Below are positions 51,013 to 62,661 of a DNA stretch of 64,000 nucleotides, in pieces. The stretch comes from Lota lota (lineage: Eukaryota > Chordata > Actinopteri > Gadiformes > Lotidae), in contig JACYXH010000802.1 in NCBI GenBank assembly GCA_026745465.1, forward strand, positions 2,600,001 through 2,664,000, written 5' to 3'. The position numbers and the translations under genes were made by a program. Under the pieces are notes generated by a model. The model saw only the letters and a list, made by a program, of their open reading frames with translations, was not told the origin of the DNA and searched no databases. Positions within the stretch are counted from its first letter, which is position 1. Each line of letters opens with the position of its first letter.

Positions 51013-54000
51013 CTGTAAAACCCAGATAATCCCATAAATGAGTAAACAAGATGTGAAACACAATGAGTTGAGTTTTCCATTTTCACTTCTTCCTGACAGT
51101 GTTGCCGGGGGTTACGGCCACAGATCCCATGGCATGACATTTCATAGCGAGTCAACAATAGACCACAACAAGCTTGTGCTTACCAGTCACTTTGCAGTGT
51201 TCTACATCATAGACAAATACAAAAAAAACATTGACATTGGCTCCCCACTAGATCCATTTCAGAGTGTATGAATTATTTACATAATTCTCAAAGAGCTTAA
51301 AAAAATACAACAATAACCGAAGCACTAAAGTCACCAGTGCCCTATCTTCAATTCCCTCAGCATGGAAATACTTTGATGTGATTCCCTACATCCTGTGTTA
51401 TTTAGTCATGAGTACAAAGAGTAACAAACTTTATCCGTCGCTGTACAAGTGAAATCATCATCAACATGCAGCTTTCTTACTTTAACATCCATTTAGAGGC
51501 TAAAGCACTACCTGTAGGCTTGTTTTGACCACCCCAACTGATCAAAGCACGATCAATCACTACAAATACTAACAACCCAAGGTTCAGCGGTGCCATTAAC
51601 AATGCAGTGGCCACACACTACTCAGTGGCAGCTGCAAGGCCAAACATGGCATTCATCTTTATCAATGTATGTAGGATAATATGTATATAAATAAACACGC
51701 ACACACAAATGGACAATTCTGCTATAGATGAGTGTTAGGATCAGCTGCTGGCCATGGCTGCATGGCTGGAGCCTGTGGGAGCGGAGGAGAAGAAGGAAGG
51801 GGGGGAGGAGGAACAGATATCCAGCTGAAACTCATCTAATAGGCTGAAGGTCAACCCTCCCCCCATCATGAGGGCCAGGAGCCCAAAATCTCAGCCCACA
51901 GCACACAGCACAAAGTTTACCAGTAAACAGCTCAAAACACTGGTGAGTCAGATGACAGGAAAACACTCATGGAAAGTCTCTAAGTCATGGAGTATAACAA
52001 ATATACATGTAGATCACGTTGCACACATGATATATACAAACATAATAATATTAAAATATTAAAAAGTAGTAGTTAAAAAAATCCACGCTAAAGCAAATAA
52101 CTGGAGTCAAACCCAAATCAAGCTTTGTTCCCAAACTCACCAAACTAGTGTTCCCCTGGTATAGCCTGGCACTGTTAACTGTTTTACAGTTTACTACTTT
52201 GTTTTGCTTAAGGGCTGAGGCTTCTATAGACCCTCACCAGAGGGTGTTTCTACTCTGCACTTTTATGTTGTTGACTTTGTGTTTGTTGCACTCATCATTT
52301 GCCTGCTAGTCCTGTTCTGCATGTTCTTAAACAAATTAAGATCCTAACAGAAAAAAACAGACTATATTGGCTATACTGTCTTTACTCAAGCTAGTATAAA
52401 AATGATGATAACTGGTATATAGCTTACCAATTAGCATTAGCCTATGATGAACAAGTCTCATGTAGGCCAAGTTCAACAGAACCAAAGCAGGACTAAGCTA
52501 AGGGATTTAACATGGGATAGTCTAGAGCTAGAGCTCACACAAACACCTGCCATCGCAGCCATCTGCTGTCTTGACCCGACAACACTCTGTCTCCAATGTT
52601 ATTGACAAACGCTGGACAATATTTGACACAAACTCTAGAATGGGGTTAAAATAATAAAGTAAAATCAATAAATAGATAGCTTAGAGCATAGTGAGAGCAC
52701 TGCAGGCAGGAGCTGATAGCAGAGCCGTTCTGATTGGCTAGCTACAGATTTCAGAAGTGGGGGAGAGAAAGAGAGCACATATGGTGTTCTGTTTACAATG
52801 TATAATTAAGTTAAGAGTAAAGATCGTTAAGCGGTGCAACCTGTAAGGGACCTTTGCTCTGGGAATAAGTGTGCAAACCAAACTTTATTAACCTCAGTCT
52901 ACAGGGAGCGACTCAATAACAGAAGAGCATACAACCAAAACGCATAGACTTAGACTACTTATGCGTGTGTGTATAAATATATACATGTACATTTACAAAT
53001 ATGACCGCGTGTGTGAGACCAATTCATCCCAAACAACAATAAAATAAACCACATGACAGGAGCAGTGCTACAGACTTCAAATCAAAAAGGTCATACGGGT
53101 CTAAATACAAACTTTATAAACTTTTTGTGTTCAAATAATATTTGAACATAAAGAGCTTCAAAAATAAGTGGAGGGGCGTGTTATAAAGGAGATGACCAAT
53201 ATGGCTTTTTGGCTTGGGTGACCACTGACCACTTCATTTCCATATAGAACCCTATGGAAACTGTGGCATGGTGTTTCTCGAATGACCTGGGAATAGTTTA
53301 CAAAGTTTAACAGAAAGCATAACATTATCTTTAGGAAATACATTTCCATATGTTTACAGTTACAATAGCACTTATGTCATGCAAATGCAGTTGAGCTTGT
53401 CCGTTGATTCAATTTGATTCTGTTTTCTCTGCAAAACGCAGACGAGGTGCACATCAAATACATGGGCTGTGCGTCTTTGAAGACTCCCAAATATCCTGTT
53501 TGTACGCAGCTTATAGCTCTCATCTATAGAATAAAGCAGAAATGCACCATCAAATGGAGTGCAGAATTTCCAAGGACTCCTTTTTCATTTTAGACTGAAA
53601 GGATCAAGGGGATATGAGCCATTGTTGGGGAAACAATAGTCACAACACTAGGCCTATTTGAGGAAATACATCGCCCTGACAGCTCTTCCACAGCAGAACA
53701 CTTTAGTGCCCATATCATATCAAGACATATAGGATAAGGCGTGGTTAAGGTACAAACGCTAAACCTTTGAAAGACTTTATTAAATCAGACGGGAAATAAG
53801 GGTGTCACAGCAGTACATGACAGGAATTTTAAAAAAACATCTCTACTCTATTGTCCATGTCCATCACATGGACAATAGACAGAACAATGAGTACCAATCA
53901 AAAAAAGTCACTAAGGTGCAGCAGCAGCGGTGTATAAATACCCGACTAGAGTGTGGGGGTACAACAGCACAGTAAGGTGTCGGTAAATTACCTGTAAGTA

Positions 54001-54088
54001 AGCTATGGTTTGCCTAGGACAACGGTTCCAACATCACTGGAATATTCTACCTCACTGCAGTCTGAGGCAATGTGTTGAATAAACACAC

Positions 54089-54426
54089 TGTGGGAGTGTG
54101 TGTGGATGATGGCTGGTTTAAGCAGCCTCACCTGGCCCGAGTCAGACTGATTGGAGTCTGGAGCTGGGTGAGGCTGCACACCTGTTGCACATTGAGCAAT
54201 CAGTGTGCAAATGATAAACCAGCCACCACCACAAACGCTCACGGAGAGCTCTCCTACATGGCAGTATGGAGCACCAGCCGCATGTACCATCGTACTCAAC
54301 CTTTGCAATAAACCGGTCTTTCAACATCACCACCCTGTGTCCAATTGTTTGGAGGAGCCTGAGGAAAGTCACCTAGGTGGAGTATGGAAGCCACCTAGAT
54401 GGCGTGTAGTAATGGTCTTTGCTACA
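54089..54426 (+). mobile_element. candidate solo LTR (338 bases)
   Basis: It begins TGTGGGAGTG and ends CTTTGCTACA (TG...CA), with CACAC directly on both sides (54,084-54,088 and 54,427-54,431) as a 5-base target duplication. It has a polyadenylation signal AATAAA at 54,306 and a GATAAACCAG promoter-like patch near 54,215. There is no internal retroelement sequence beside it. The CACAC flank is a low-complexity string, which weakens the case. Confidence 0.4.
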
Positions 54427-57400
54427 CACACACTTTAAACCCAATGTCCCCACTCTCATTCACAACCAATGGCATGCTTTTCAGGAATCTAGAGTGTTAC
54501 GTTCTTGACTCTCTTGTGTTTTTGTTTCCGGTCACAACACCAAACCAAAGTGCTCAATAATGGATGGATGATTTGCATTTGCTCATAACAGCCACAAGTA
54601 TTCAAACTAGCTTAATCTTTACAAGCACTTAGATCCTGAAACAAAGGTCACCACACTGTGACTGCAGGAGCCTTAACATCTAGCGGTACGGTAGTAATAG
54701 TAATTTGGCTATGTTGTTAGTAATTGTGGCCATGTTGTTGTTATAGCCTTGGTTGTATCTTGCTTGTCAGAGTTTAAAAAGGGGATAGGCCTGGAATTCG
54801 ATCCAGTAAGATCCAATCAACTGGAACATTGCTCTTGCTGAAATGCTTTTTAACTTATTTATGAATGTTAATTATATTCATGGTCATTAACTTGTTTTTA
54901 TGTATTACTCGCTACATACAACCTACAAGGACATGATTTAATTTTATTAAGTTTAAAATAGATCATCTTGGTGACGTGCCAGAGAGATTATGACAAACTA
55001 GCTTTAAACTAACACTACACCCAAGCTGCCTCGATTGAAATGACATAAGACAAACAGTTCTGGAAAGCAGAGAGCGGTTCACATTAAAGTGGTTTTGGTA
55101 CTGTTAATGCCAACAAAATTCTGTTGAGCCATTTTCCTCAGATAGTAGCCTTGAATTAATTATTGTAGATTGGGAGAGCCAATAGTTCTTTGAGTATTGT
55201 GTGTACTGTATGAATAGCAGGGAATGGTGGGTCACAAAGTGTTGGTGTTGTGTAACTATCTGATTACAGATATCTGGTCTGGCCTCAGAAAATGTAACAC
55301 CACATATTACACCACTACAGGTAACCAGACATCTATCATGCAATAGGTATAGATTTAACTAACCAGAATGGTTTCAAACAGTGGCGAATAAAATATATTT
55401 TTAGATCAACCTCTTACTTTTGGGATTTCAACATAAACAACATGCATTCAAATATGTGCTGGATGATGACAAGGAAGAGGGAAATAAAAACACCTCACGG
55501 AACAGTTGGTCTTAATCAGAGAAGCTCTTAGAAACATGCTACAAGCCTACGAGCAAAATGAAAGCCATTTACTATTTTATGCTTGATAGCCTAGTAGATT
55601 TTAAAAGGGGCAAAGAAAGTTGTATTAATAGTTATCTGTAACCCAACTTGTGTAATATAACTCCCTTGTCCAAGTGCTGGCTTTGTTGGGGTAGTAAATA
55701 TGTAGTAGGAAGTATGTCTTCACTTGTTCAGCGGTCTGTGCAAAAGAATAATCACAAACATTATATCTCTACATCTCAGCATTACAACAATGCGATTACT
55801 CAACAGAACCTGACCATACACAAAAAAAGCAGCCTTTGCAAGTTTCCCAGGGGAGGGGACGGAGAGGACAGCGGGTTGCTTATGACGCGGAGGAGGAATA
55901 CCCTGGAGAGTGGGGCTAAGTAGTGAAATAAACATCATGCAGGCAGGTGTTATCTGGTAATGAGCAAAGCCCCTTGTGACCGGCGCAGTGACTTATTAAC
56001 ATGTCAAGTCTGAACACATCCAGCACCACACCATGTCAACAACCTGTCAGAGAGGTGGTATCTATTTTTTTTGTGTACAATTACCTCCTATTTCTGGATG
56101 CCACTAACAAAAAGTGACTCACAGGTGGGGATTTCATTGACTAGCATCCCTGTTCAGTTTCATTGTAACAACACCCTGAAAAGGAAGTGAGAGCCAGGCG
56201 GTATCTGTTGAACGTAAAAACGGGATAATGATGCCACGTTTCTTAGGTAACGACGGGTGACTCTCACCTTGTGTGAAGGACATTGAAAAATGATATATAT
56301 ATAGCATGGACAACCAAAGACTTACACCAATCGTTCTACTCAACCTAAGGACCTATTTATTGCTGGAGAGATCGTCTTTGCTTTAGATTAAACAATCTAA
56401 TCAGCTGATTGAGCCGATTAGCACTTCAGTGAGTAAACAGTATCAACGAACGGAAGAATATTTCATACAAAATTTTCAGTCACTGTTATTCACGGTGTAT
56501 CTGAATTGCACGAGGAGAAGGTCCCTAGTCACCCATAAGGTGAACTAGGGTTAAATGTTGAAATGGATATTACAGACCACTCTGCAACATGGGAGGCTAG
56601 CAAGATGAAATTATTTTGTTATAGACTAAAAGGTATGCAAGATTAATTTCCAATAATCAACAGGTGTCAGGAGATCTGCAACATTTTACCTACATATACA
56701 TCTTTACACGCTGCAATAAACAAGGCAAAAGCATTCGCTGATACTGTAAATATAGACTATTACACTTGTTATTATGCCTAGCTGTAAATATCACATGTAT
56801 TTCACTTTTGTGTAAAATAAATCATCAATAATCGCGCAAAACAACTTGAAGTGACCCAGAAGTTGTAGAGATGTTTATTTACCTCACCAGTTGAAGGATT
56901 AGTTCTCGTACCAGACAGAATATCAATTTTACATGATGAAGTGACCTAGTAGACCTCTGTTAATAAATTCGGGGAATGTAGGCCTATATTATATAATTTC
57001 AGATCACAACACAGAACCATTGTGCAGCATAGGCATTGTTTTCTGTCGACAGTACTTCTACTGTAATTGTAGGCCTACACTCAAGACACTAATCTGCGAT
57101 TTGTTGCACCACTTTTGTTGAAAATAATCACGGACATGTATTTCCAGGAATGTGGACATCGAAATGTCTGTCACATAGTGTGTGTACGTTTTTGGTTAAT
57201 TCCCAGTTGGAAAAGCTGTTCAAGGCCTACTTTAAAACGGTCCCTACAGCTGGCATAAATGCTGGCTTGTTCACAGTCCGACAAGTTTTGCATTGGCAAC
57301 GAAGCTTGCAATGCACGCTGAACTAGAACCACTGACAATAATACAACATTCGCTCATCAGGTCGGCCAGTTTGTGTCACTTTAATTCCTCAACACCTTCA

Positions 57401-57710
57401 TTTCTAAATAAAAATGCCCGTGAACCCACCCACTGAGATATTTTGACCGCCATCTGTTGTTGTACACCTGTGCGTTGTTTAGTGAAGAACCGTGACTGTT
57501 TTTACCCATGACCCGTGGCTTGTATTTTCTATTTCCCGTGGATATCCTAAACCTGGGATGTTTCGTTTAAAAAGGCGCGTCTCTTTGGCCAACCGATATA
57601 TTGTTAAAAATGTTTTTTTAAAACCTCTTCAGAACATAAAACAACAACATACATAGAGAAACTTTTGTCCGATAATAGCCTAACGTTATTCCTCAGACAT
57701 AACGTTACTC

Positions 57711-57716
57711 ACCGAT
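57711..57716 (-). other. candidate 5' splice donor of a sgms1 non-coding exon
   Basis: The minus strand reads ATCG|GTGAGTAAC, matching the donor consensus, with the exon end at 57,713. It is upstream of sgms1 and on the correct strand. Confidence 0.35.
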
Positions 57717-58169
57717 GACTCGATTATGCCAGACAGACGGGTAAGGTTGCAGTGGCAATGTATCGTGTGACTTTAGGACTCACCACACCAAGATACACTT
57801 AGATAAGCAAACATGACTTTCGACGCATTCCTGCATATGCCAAGCAACGATAGAATCAATACAAACGGTGCAATTCACGGCTGCAATCCGTTCAGTTGTA
57901 CCACAAAACATTAATTATAGCTGGGAAGACAGGCTATCCTGTAGCTTACAGCAGATCAGACACGGCTTTAAAAGCCTGTACTAGTCTAGTATGGATTCAT
58001 GAGTAGAGGGACGTGTTAGCCCGACTATTCGCGCAATATCGCCATGCAAGGACACCTAATATGCCATTACGGTGGGTTAAGAGGTGGCATTCGTGACAAT
58101 AAAGTTCGTATCATGTATCACCCAAACAACGCTTTTTGAAATCGTGTTTATTTAAGAGCCTACTTGACA

Positions 58170-58180
58170 CTTACCGCAAG
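58170..58180 (-). other. candidate 5' splice donor of an alternative sgms1 first exon
   Basis: The minus strand reads CTTGCG|GTAAGTGTC, a near-perfect donor with the exon end at 58,175. It lies 905 bases from the divergent minpp1 start. Confidence 0.35.
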
Positions 58181-59080
58181 AGCGTTACATCGGGGCGACT
58201 TGTAGCTCAGACAACAGCAAATTGCATAAGTCGTCGATCTCGTAATACACATTAAGGCCAACCATAGAGCAATTCGATAGATAGAACTATAGATTAAGTT
58301 AAATGTAAAAACATAAATAGATGTGGCTCCCGAATAAGCGTCCAGCAGGTATAGTAACGTAAATGTAGTGAATCCTGTGTTTTCGTGGGTTAGCAGTGTG
58401 AATTGTTGGAGCTACGTAAGAGAGTGGTGGGAGTTCCCGTGACGTCATAGCGTTATACCACGCAAAAAGTGCCCTGCTGGAGCGATGAAGTTGTAATTTT
58501 TAATACCTATGTTTAAATGTGTTAAAACTAGCTGTTTTTTGGTTTGACTTTTTTTGTTTTTGTTAATTTGTTCTAGATATGTCACTGTGTACCTTCTTGT
58601 AAACACATATTTCATATATCTAGCTATCTTCCATATATCTTTATTTGCTGTTTCTTGGGCGTATTTGTTAAAACAATTTGCAGGGGAAAAAATGTGTTGG
58701 AAGTTAAGCAGCCTAGCGAATTACCCCATACCTAACCCAGGAAATAATAACGAGCAGCACACAAATTACATGGCGGAAAAAGCCCACCATACAAAACGCA
58801 TCGAAAGGTACTATGTCAAATAGACCGTAATCATCAAATATGAACACTACTATCGGACCGTTTATAGTTAGGGATATAGGCCTATGTTTTCGTGTTATAA
58901 TGTATTATAATAACATTTTACGGAAATATATATATAAATAGTGCAACAATCACATGATATTTGCTTCATTTATGGATACGCGTCTTGCGGAAACTCTGTG
59001 AATGCTTATAGTTGGCCATTTTATAATACCGTCAGCTGACACCAAAGTCCGTCCAGAATTGTTTACTTTAGTGAGACACC
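58176..59080. promoter_or_regulatory. interval between divergent sgms1 5' end and minpp1
   Basis: About 900 bases separate the outermost inferred sgms1 donor (minus strand) from the minpp1 ATG (plus strand). A perfect CRE palindrome lies at 58,440-58,447. The sequence is A/T-rich to the right. It may hold two separate promoters or one shared promoter. Confidence 0.4.
58440..58447. promoter_or_regulatory. CRE palindrome TGACGTCA
   Basis: A perfect CREB/ATF octamer in the sequence CCGTGACGTCATAGCG, 634 bases before the minpp1 ATG. Confidence 0.5.
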
Positions 59081-59678
59081 ATGCGTGGGATTTATTTTAC
59101 ATGTATTTTGTATACTTTGTATGCATTTTTAAGTGTTATTACGTGTTGTATGCCTATGCTTAATAATGCCCAGGCGACCGTTACTTCGAACATCCCAACG
59201 ATTGCTCGATATTTCACTACAAAAGGAAGGTATGAGGAAGTGAATCCACATCTCATTGGGGACTTAGATGCTGTAAACACATCAGTTTTACAAGCCCTCT
59301 CTCCGGGATGTCGCGAAATTCATTTGACCGCCATAATACGCCATGGGACACGGTACCCAACGGCCAGAAACGTGAAGAAGATGCAGGCGCTGTACAACCT
59401 TATTTTACACAAAGCTTCTGGAAAAGACAGCTGGGTGCGTGAGATAAAGGACAACTTCGACATGTGGTACACCGAAGACATGGACGGTCGCCTTGTGGAG
59501 AAAGGTGTACTGGATCACAAGCATTTGGCCGTTAGGTTGTCGAAGCTTTTTCCGTCTTTGGTGTCAAGGGAGATGCTGCGAGGTGGAAAGATTAGATTCG
59601 TCACCAGCTCGAAGCACAGGTGTGTTAACAGCACCTTGGCTTTCAAGAGAGGACTCACAGACCTGTGGAGTGTTGAAG
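59081..59678 (+). CDS. minpp1: minpp1 exon 1: signal peptide and catalytic RHG motif
   Basis: Starts MRGIYFTCILYTLYAFLSVI, a hydrophobic signal peptide probably ending near residue 30. The catalytic motif RHGTRYPT lies at residues 87-94. The His forms the phosphohistidine intermediate in histidine acid phosphatases. GGKIRFVTSSKHRCVNSTLA near the end matches the family SSKHRC block, and NST and NTS are possible glycosylation sites. The donor is GTTGAAG|GTGCGC after 199 codons and one base. The open frame runs 11 codons into the intron before a stop. The ATG context ACACCATGC is acceptable and no better Met follows. Confidence 0.95.
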
Positions 59679-59710
59679 GTGCGCTCAAGATATGTGATTG
59701 GCTGGCTTTA

Positions 59711-59741
59711 TAGCTCTATCTATCTATCTATCTATCTATCA
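59711..59741 (+). repeat. (TCTA)n tetranucleotide array
   Basis: A pure TCTA/CTAT array of about 30 bases that abuts the left end of the Tc1 element. Confidence 0.9.
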
Positions 59742-59743
59742 TA

Positions 59744-61075
59744 CACTGCTCAAAAAAATAAAGGGAACGCTAAAATAACACATCCAAGATCTGAATGAAT
59801 GAAATAATCGTATTAAAAACGTTGTTCTTTACATAGTTGAATGTGCTGACAACAAAATCACACTTTTTCACACGCCAACTCCTGGACAGTCTGTGGTGCA
59901 ACGTGAGGTTGGTGGATGGAGCGAGACATGATGTCCCAGATGTGCTCAATTGGATTCAGGTCTGGGGAACGGGCGGGCCAGTCCGTAGCATCAATGCCTT
60001 CCTCTTGCAGGAACTGCTGACACACTCCAGCCACATGAGGTCTAGCATTGTCTTGCATTAGGAGGAACCCAGGGCCAACCGCACCAGCATATGGTCTCAC
60101 AAGGGGTCTGAGGATCTCATCTCGGTACCTAATGGCAGTCAGGCTACCTCTGGCGAGCACATGGAGGGCTGTGCGGCCCCCCAAAGAAATGCCACCCCGC
60201 ACCATGACTGACCCACCGCCAAACCGGTCATGCTGGAGGATGTTGCAGGCAGCAGAACGTTCTCCACGGCGTCTCCAGACTCTGTCACGTCTGTCACATG
60301 TGCTCAGTGTGAACCTGCTTTCATCTGTGAAGAGCACAGGGCGCCAGTGGCGAATTTGCCAATCTTGGTGTTCTCTGGCAAATGCCAAACGTCCTGCACG
60401 GTGTTGGGCTGTAAGCACAACCCCCACCTGTGGACGTCGGGCCCTCATACCACCCTCATGGAGTCTGTTTCTGACCGTTTAAGCAGACACATGCACATTT
60501 GTGGCCTACTGGATGTCATTTTGCAGGGCTCTGGCAGTGCTCCTCCTGCTCCTCCTTGCACAAAGGCGGAGGTAGCGGTCCTGCTGCTGGGTTGTTGCCC
60601 TCCTACGGCCTCCTCCACGTCTCCTGATGTACTGGCCTGTCTCCTGGTAGCGCCTCCATGCTCTGGACACTACGCTGACAGACACAGCAAACCTTCTTGC
60701 CACAGCTCGCATTGATGTGCCATCCTGGATGAGCTGCACTACCTGAGCCACTTGTGTGGGTTGTAGACTCCATCTCATGCTACCACTAGAGTGAAAGCAC
60801 CGCCAGCATTCAAAAGTGACCAAAACATCAGCCAGGAAGCATAGGAACTGAGAAGTGGTCTGTGGTCACCACCTGCAGAACCACTCCTTTATTGGGGGTG
60901 TCTTGCTAATTGCCTATAATTTCCACCTGTTGTCTATTCCATTTGCACAACAGCATGTGAAATTTATTGTCAATCAGTGTTGCTTCCTAAGTGGACAGTT
61001 TGATTTCACAGAAGTGTGATTGACTTGGAGTTACATTGTGTTGTTTAAGTGTTCCCTTTATTTTTTTGAGCAGTG
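59744..61075 (-). mobile_element. Tc1-type transposon in minpp1 intron 1 (1,332 bp, defective)
   Basis: The terminal inverted repeats match perfectly over 25 bases (59,744-59,768 and 61,051-61,075, starting CACTGCTCAAAAAAATAAAG). They are flanked by TA at 59,742-59,743 and 61,076-61,077, the Tc1 target duplication. A broken transposase lies inside on the minus strand. The left part between the inverted repeat and the transposase is short, which suggests an internal deletion. Confidence 0.93.
59858..60778 (-). pseudogene. Tc1 transposase pseudogene (DD34E)
   Basis: Starts [20 protein letters not shown] with a paired-like helix-turn-helix ([20 protein letters not shown]) and an RRRGGGRRR basic stretch. 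Two in-frame stops break it, TAG at 60,506-60,508 and TAA at 60,479-60,481. After them the catalytic part is readable: LFTDESRF (D1), LMQDNARPH (D2), SPDLNPIEHIWD (E), with 34 residues between D2 and E. The frame ends only about 25 residues after the Glu with an unrelated CEKV end, shorter than usual for Tc1. Total 307 codons including stops. Confidence 0.9.
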
Positions 61076-61245
61076 TATATTCCCCCATCAAACCTTTTCT
61101 TAAAATTTTCAAATCAATGTTGTGATTGATTTGCTATATTGTGAGTGAAGAAGAATTGTCCCATACTGTATGTGTTTACATTGTATACTCTATTCATCAC
61201 ATAATATTTATTAATACATTTAAATTAATCTTTCTCCAAAAACAG

Positions 61246-61437
61246 AGGAAGTTGAGCACGAGGTGAACGACACCCTGATGCGGTTCTTTGACGTCTGTGC
61301 CCGATTTGTTGACGAAGTGGACCAGAACCCTGGCGCTTTGGCCGAGGTTGACAAGTTCAATATAGGACCGGAGATGCAGAGGGTAGGGGAGAAGATGGCT
61401 GACCGCCTCGGCCTCCCATACAACCTCATTACTGCAG
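61246..61437 (+). CDS. minpp1: minpp1 exon 2
   Basis: Acceptor AAAAACAG|AG, donor ACTGCAG|GTTGGA. It completes Glu and encodes 63 residues plus one base: EVEHEVNDTLMRFFDVCARF, then VDEVDQNPGALAEVDKFNIG, PEMQRVGEKMADRLGLPYNL, ITA. NDxLMRFFDxC and the downstream F-x-x-GPEMQ block are conserved in MINPP1. The donor GTTGGA is weaker than the others, so the exact 3' end is slightly less sure. Confidence 0.88.
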
Positions 61438-61950
61438 GTTGGAACCATTACACACATGTGTATGTCTATCATTCTAAACAGTCAAACGTTATTGATACAG
61501 CGCTTTTCATGCAAACATGAACAAGTAAGAAGAAAATACAATGAGTTCATAATGACATTACAATTATTATACCTGTAACTGTAGCTACAACTCAATCCAC
61601 CAGAGGCTGCCAATGGGAAAGCTTACCTAGTATAGGCTTACAGATTGTGATCAGCCTCAGTTTCTCTGGTAGACTGTAACAGGTGAGGCCCTGAGACCCA
61701 AAACGCTGTCCTCCTCACCTTTTTATAGAGGTGATCATGTGATACAGATCATTTTAATTTGGATGCAGAATCACGAATTTGGAATGATGTGACTGCACCA
61801 CCTCTATAGGAATGATGGAGTGGCCTATTCCACCACATCACACATGTCCTCTGGTTTGCTAAACAAGGGTATTTGCAAATTATTAGAAATTGTGTTACAG
61901 TATGTTTCATTATATATAGATATAGATATCTCTATCATATGACTTGTGAT

Positions 61951-62058
61951 ACTTCTCTTGATTCTATCTGCTTAATGCATATCATCATTAGTATTAGTAT
62001 TACTATAGTATTTTTAACGAGTAATTTGTGCAGCAGGTGGGGCTGCATACTACATATA
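61951..62058 (+). repeat. 108-base direct repeat, copy 1 (uninterrupted)
   Basis: It starts ACTTCTCTTGATTCTATCTG and ends CATACTACATATA. It aligns to copy 2 at a constant offset of 603 bases with six mismatches by my reading. Confidence 0.85.
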
Positions 62059-62553
62059 GATGAGCCTAGAATACACTAGTAGAGTAAGAGTATCCAGAAT
62101 TGGCCCATAAAATAGTCTATGATTCAGTGTAGTTTAAGGTGTACGGTTACTGCAAGGTATGTTGTGTCCACGTAGTGTGTTGACAGTAAAAATAACCTGT
62201 GGCTTTGTGATAAGCCAAATAAGGATGTTTGAACAGCACAATGCCTAGGCTTTGGGTAATTATTTGTTAATTGGTGGGGGCGGTGTACACCAACAGAGAT
62301 TAGCTAACATTGGCAAGCATTCCTCTATTGTTATAACTAATGCTAACAAATGGAGAATATAAATAAAATAGGTCAAATTTATGTAAACACAAAAATACAG
62401 CATGGCAATACAATATAATATTCAAATATGGAAACATATAGAAAAATATGCATATAATCACATGTACATACAAATGTTCCTCAAAATATAAATGTATGTA
62501 TAACATAACGATAAAGTTATATGCCAGTTCTAACATGTCATCTCGCCCCTCAT

Positions 62554-62661
62554 ACTTCTCATGATTCTATCTGCTTAATGCATATCATTATTAGTATTAT
62601 TATTACTATAGTATTTTTAAGGAGTAATTCGTGCAGCAGGTGTGGCTGCATACTACATATA
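62554..62661 (+). repeat. 108-base direct repeat, copy 2 (ends at transposon)
   Basis: It starts ACTTCTCATGATTCTATCTG and ends CATACTACATATA. Similarity to copy 1 stops exactly at the TA before the Tc1-type terminus at 62,662. Confidence 0.85.

Larger units (their letters stand above)
51013..58175. other. sgms1 5' intron(s) / upstream non-coding region
   Basis: Seven kb with no coding exon. It includes a candidate solo LTR (54,089-54,426) and a perfect 14-bp hairpin (53,847-53,879). Two strong minus-strand splice donors suggest 5' non-coding exons ending at 57,713 and 58,175. The rest is A/T-rich unique-looking sequence. Confidence 0.55.
59679..61245. other. minpp1 intron 1
   Basis: 1.57 kb, of which 1.33 kb is the Tc1 element. 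Before that insertion the intron was therefore only about 230 bases long. Confidence 0.85.
61438..62661. other. minpp1 intron 2, left part
   Basis: No exon recognised. It holds two copies of a 108-base sequence (61,951-62,058 and 62,554-62,661). The next element is inserted at the end of the second copy. Confidence 0.6.

Noticed and set aside
59679..59713. Extension of minpp1 exon 1 to a stop in the intron
   Set aside because: A GT donor lies at 59,679-59,680, and joining to exon 2 restores the conserved MINPP1 sequence. The extension matches nothing.
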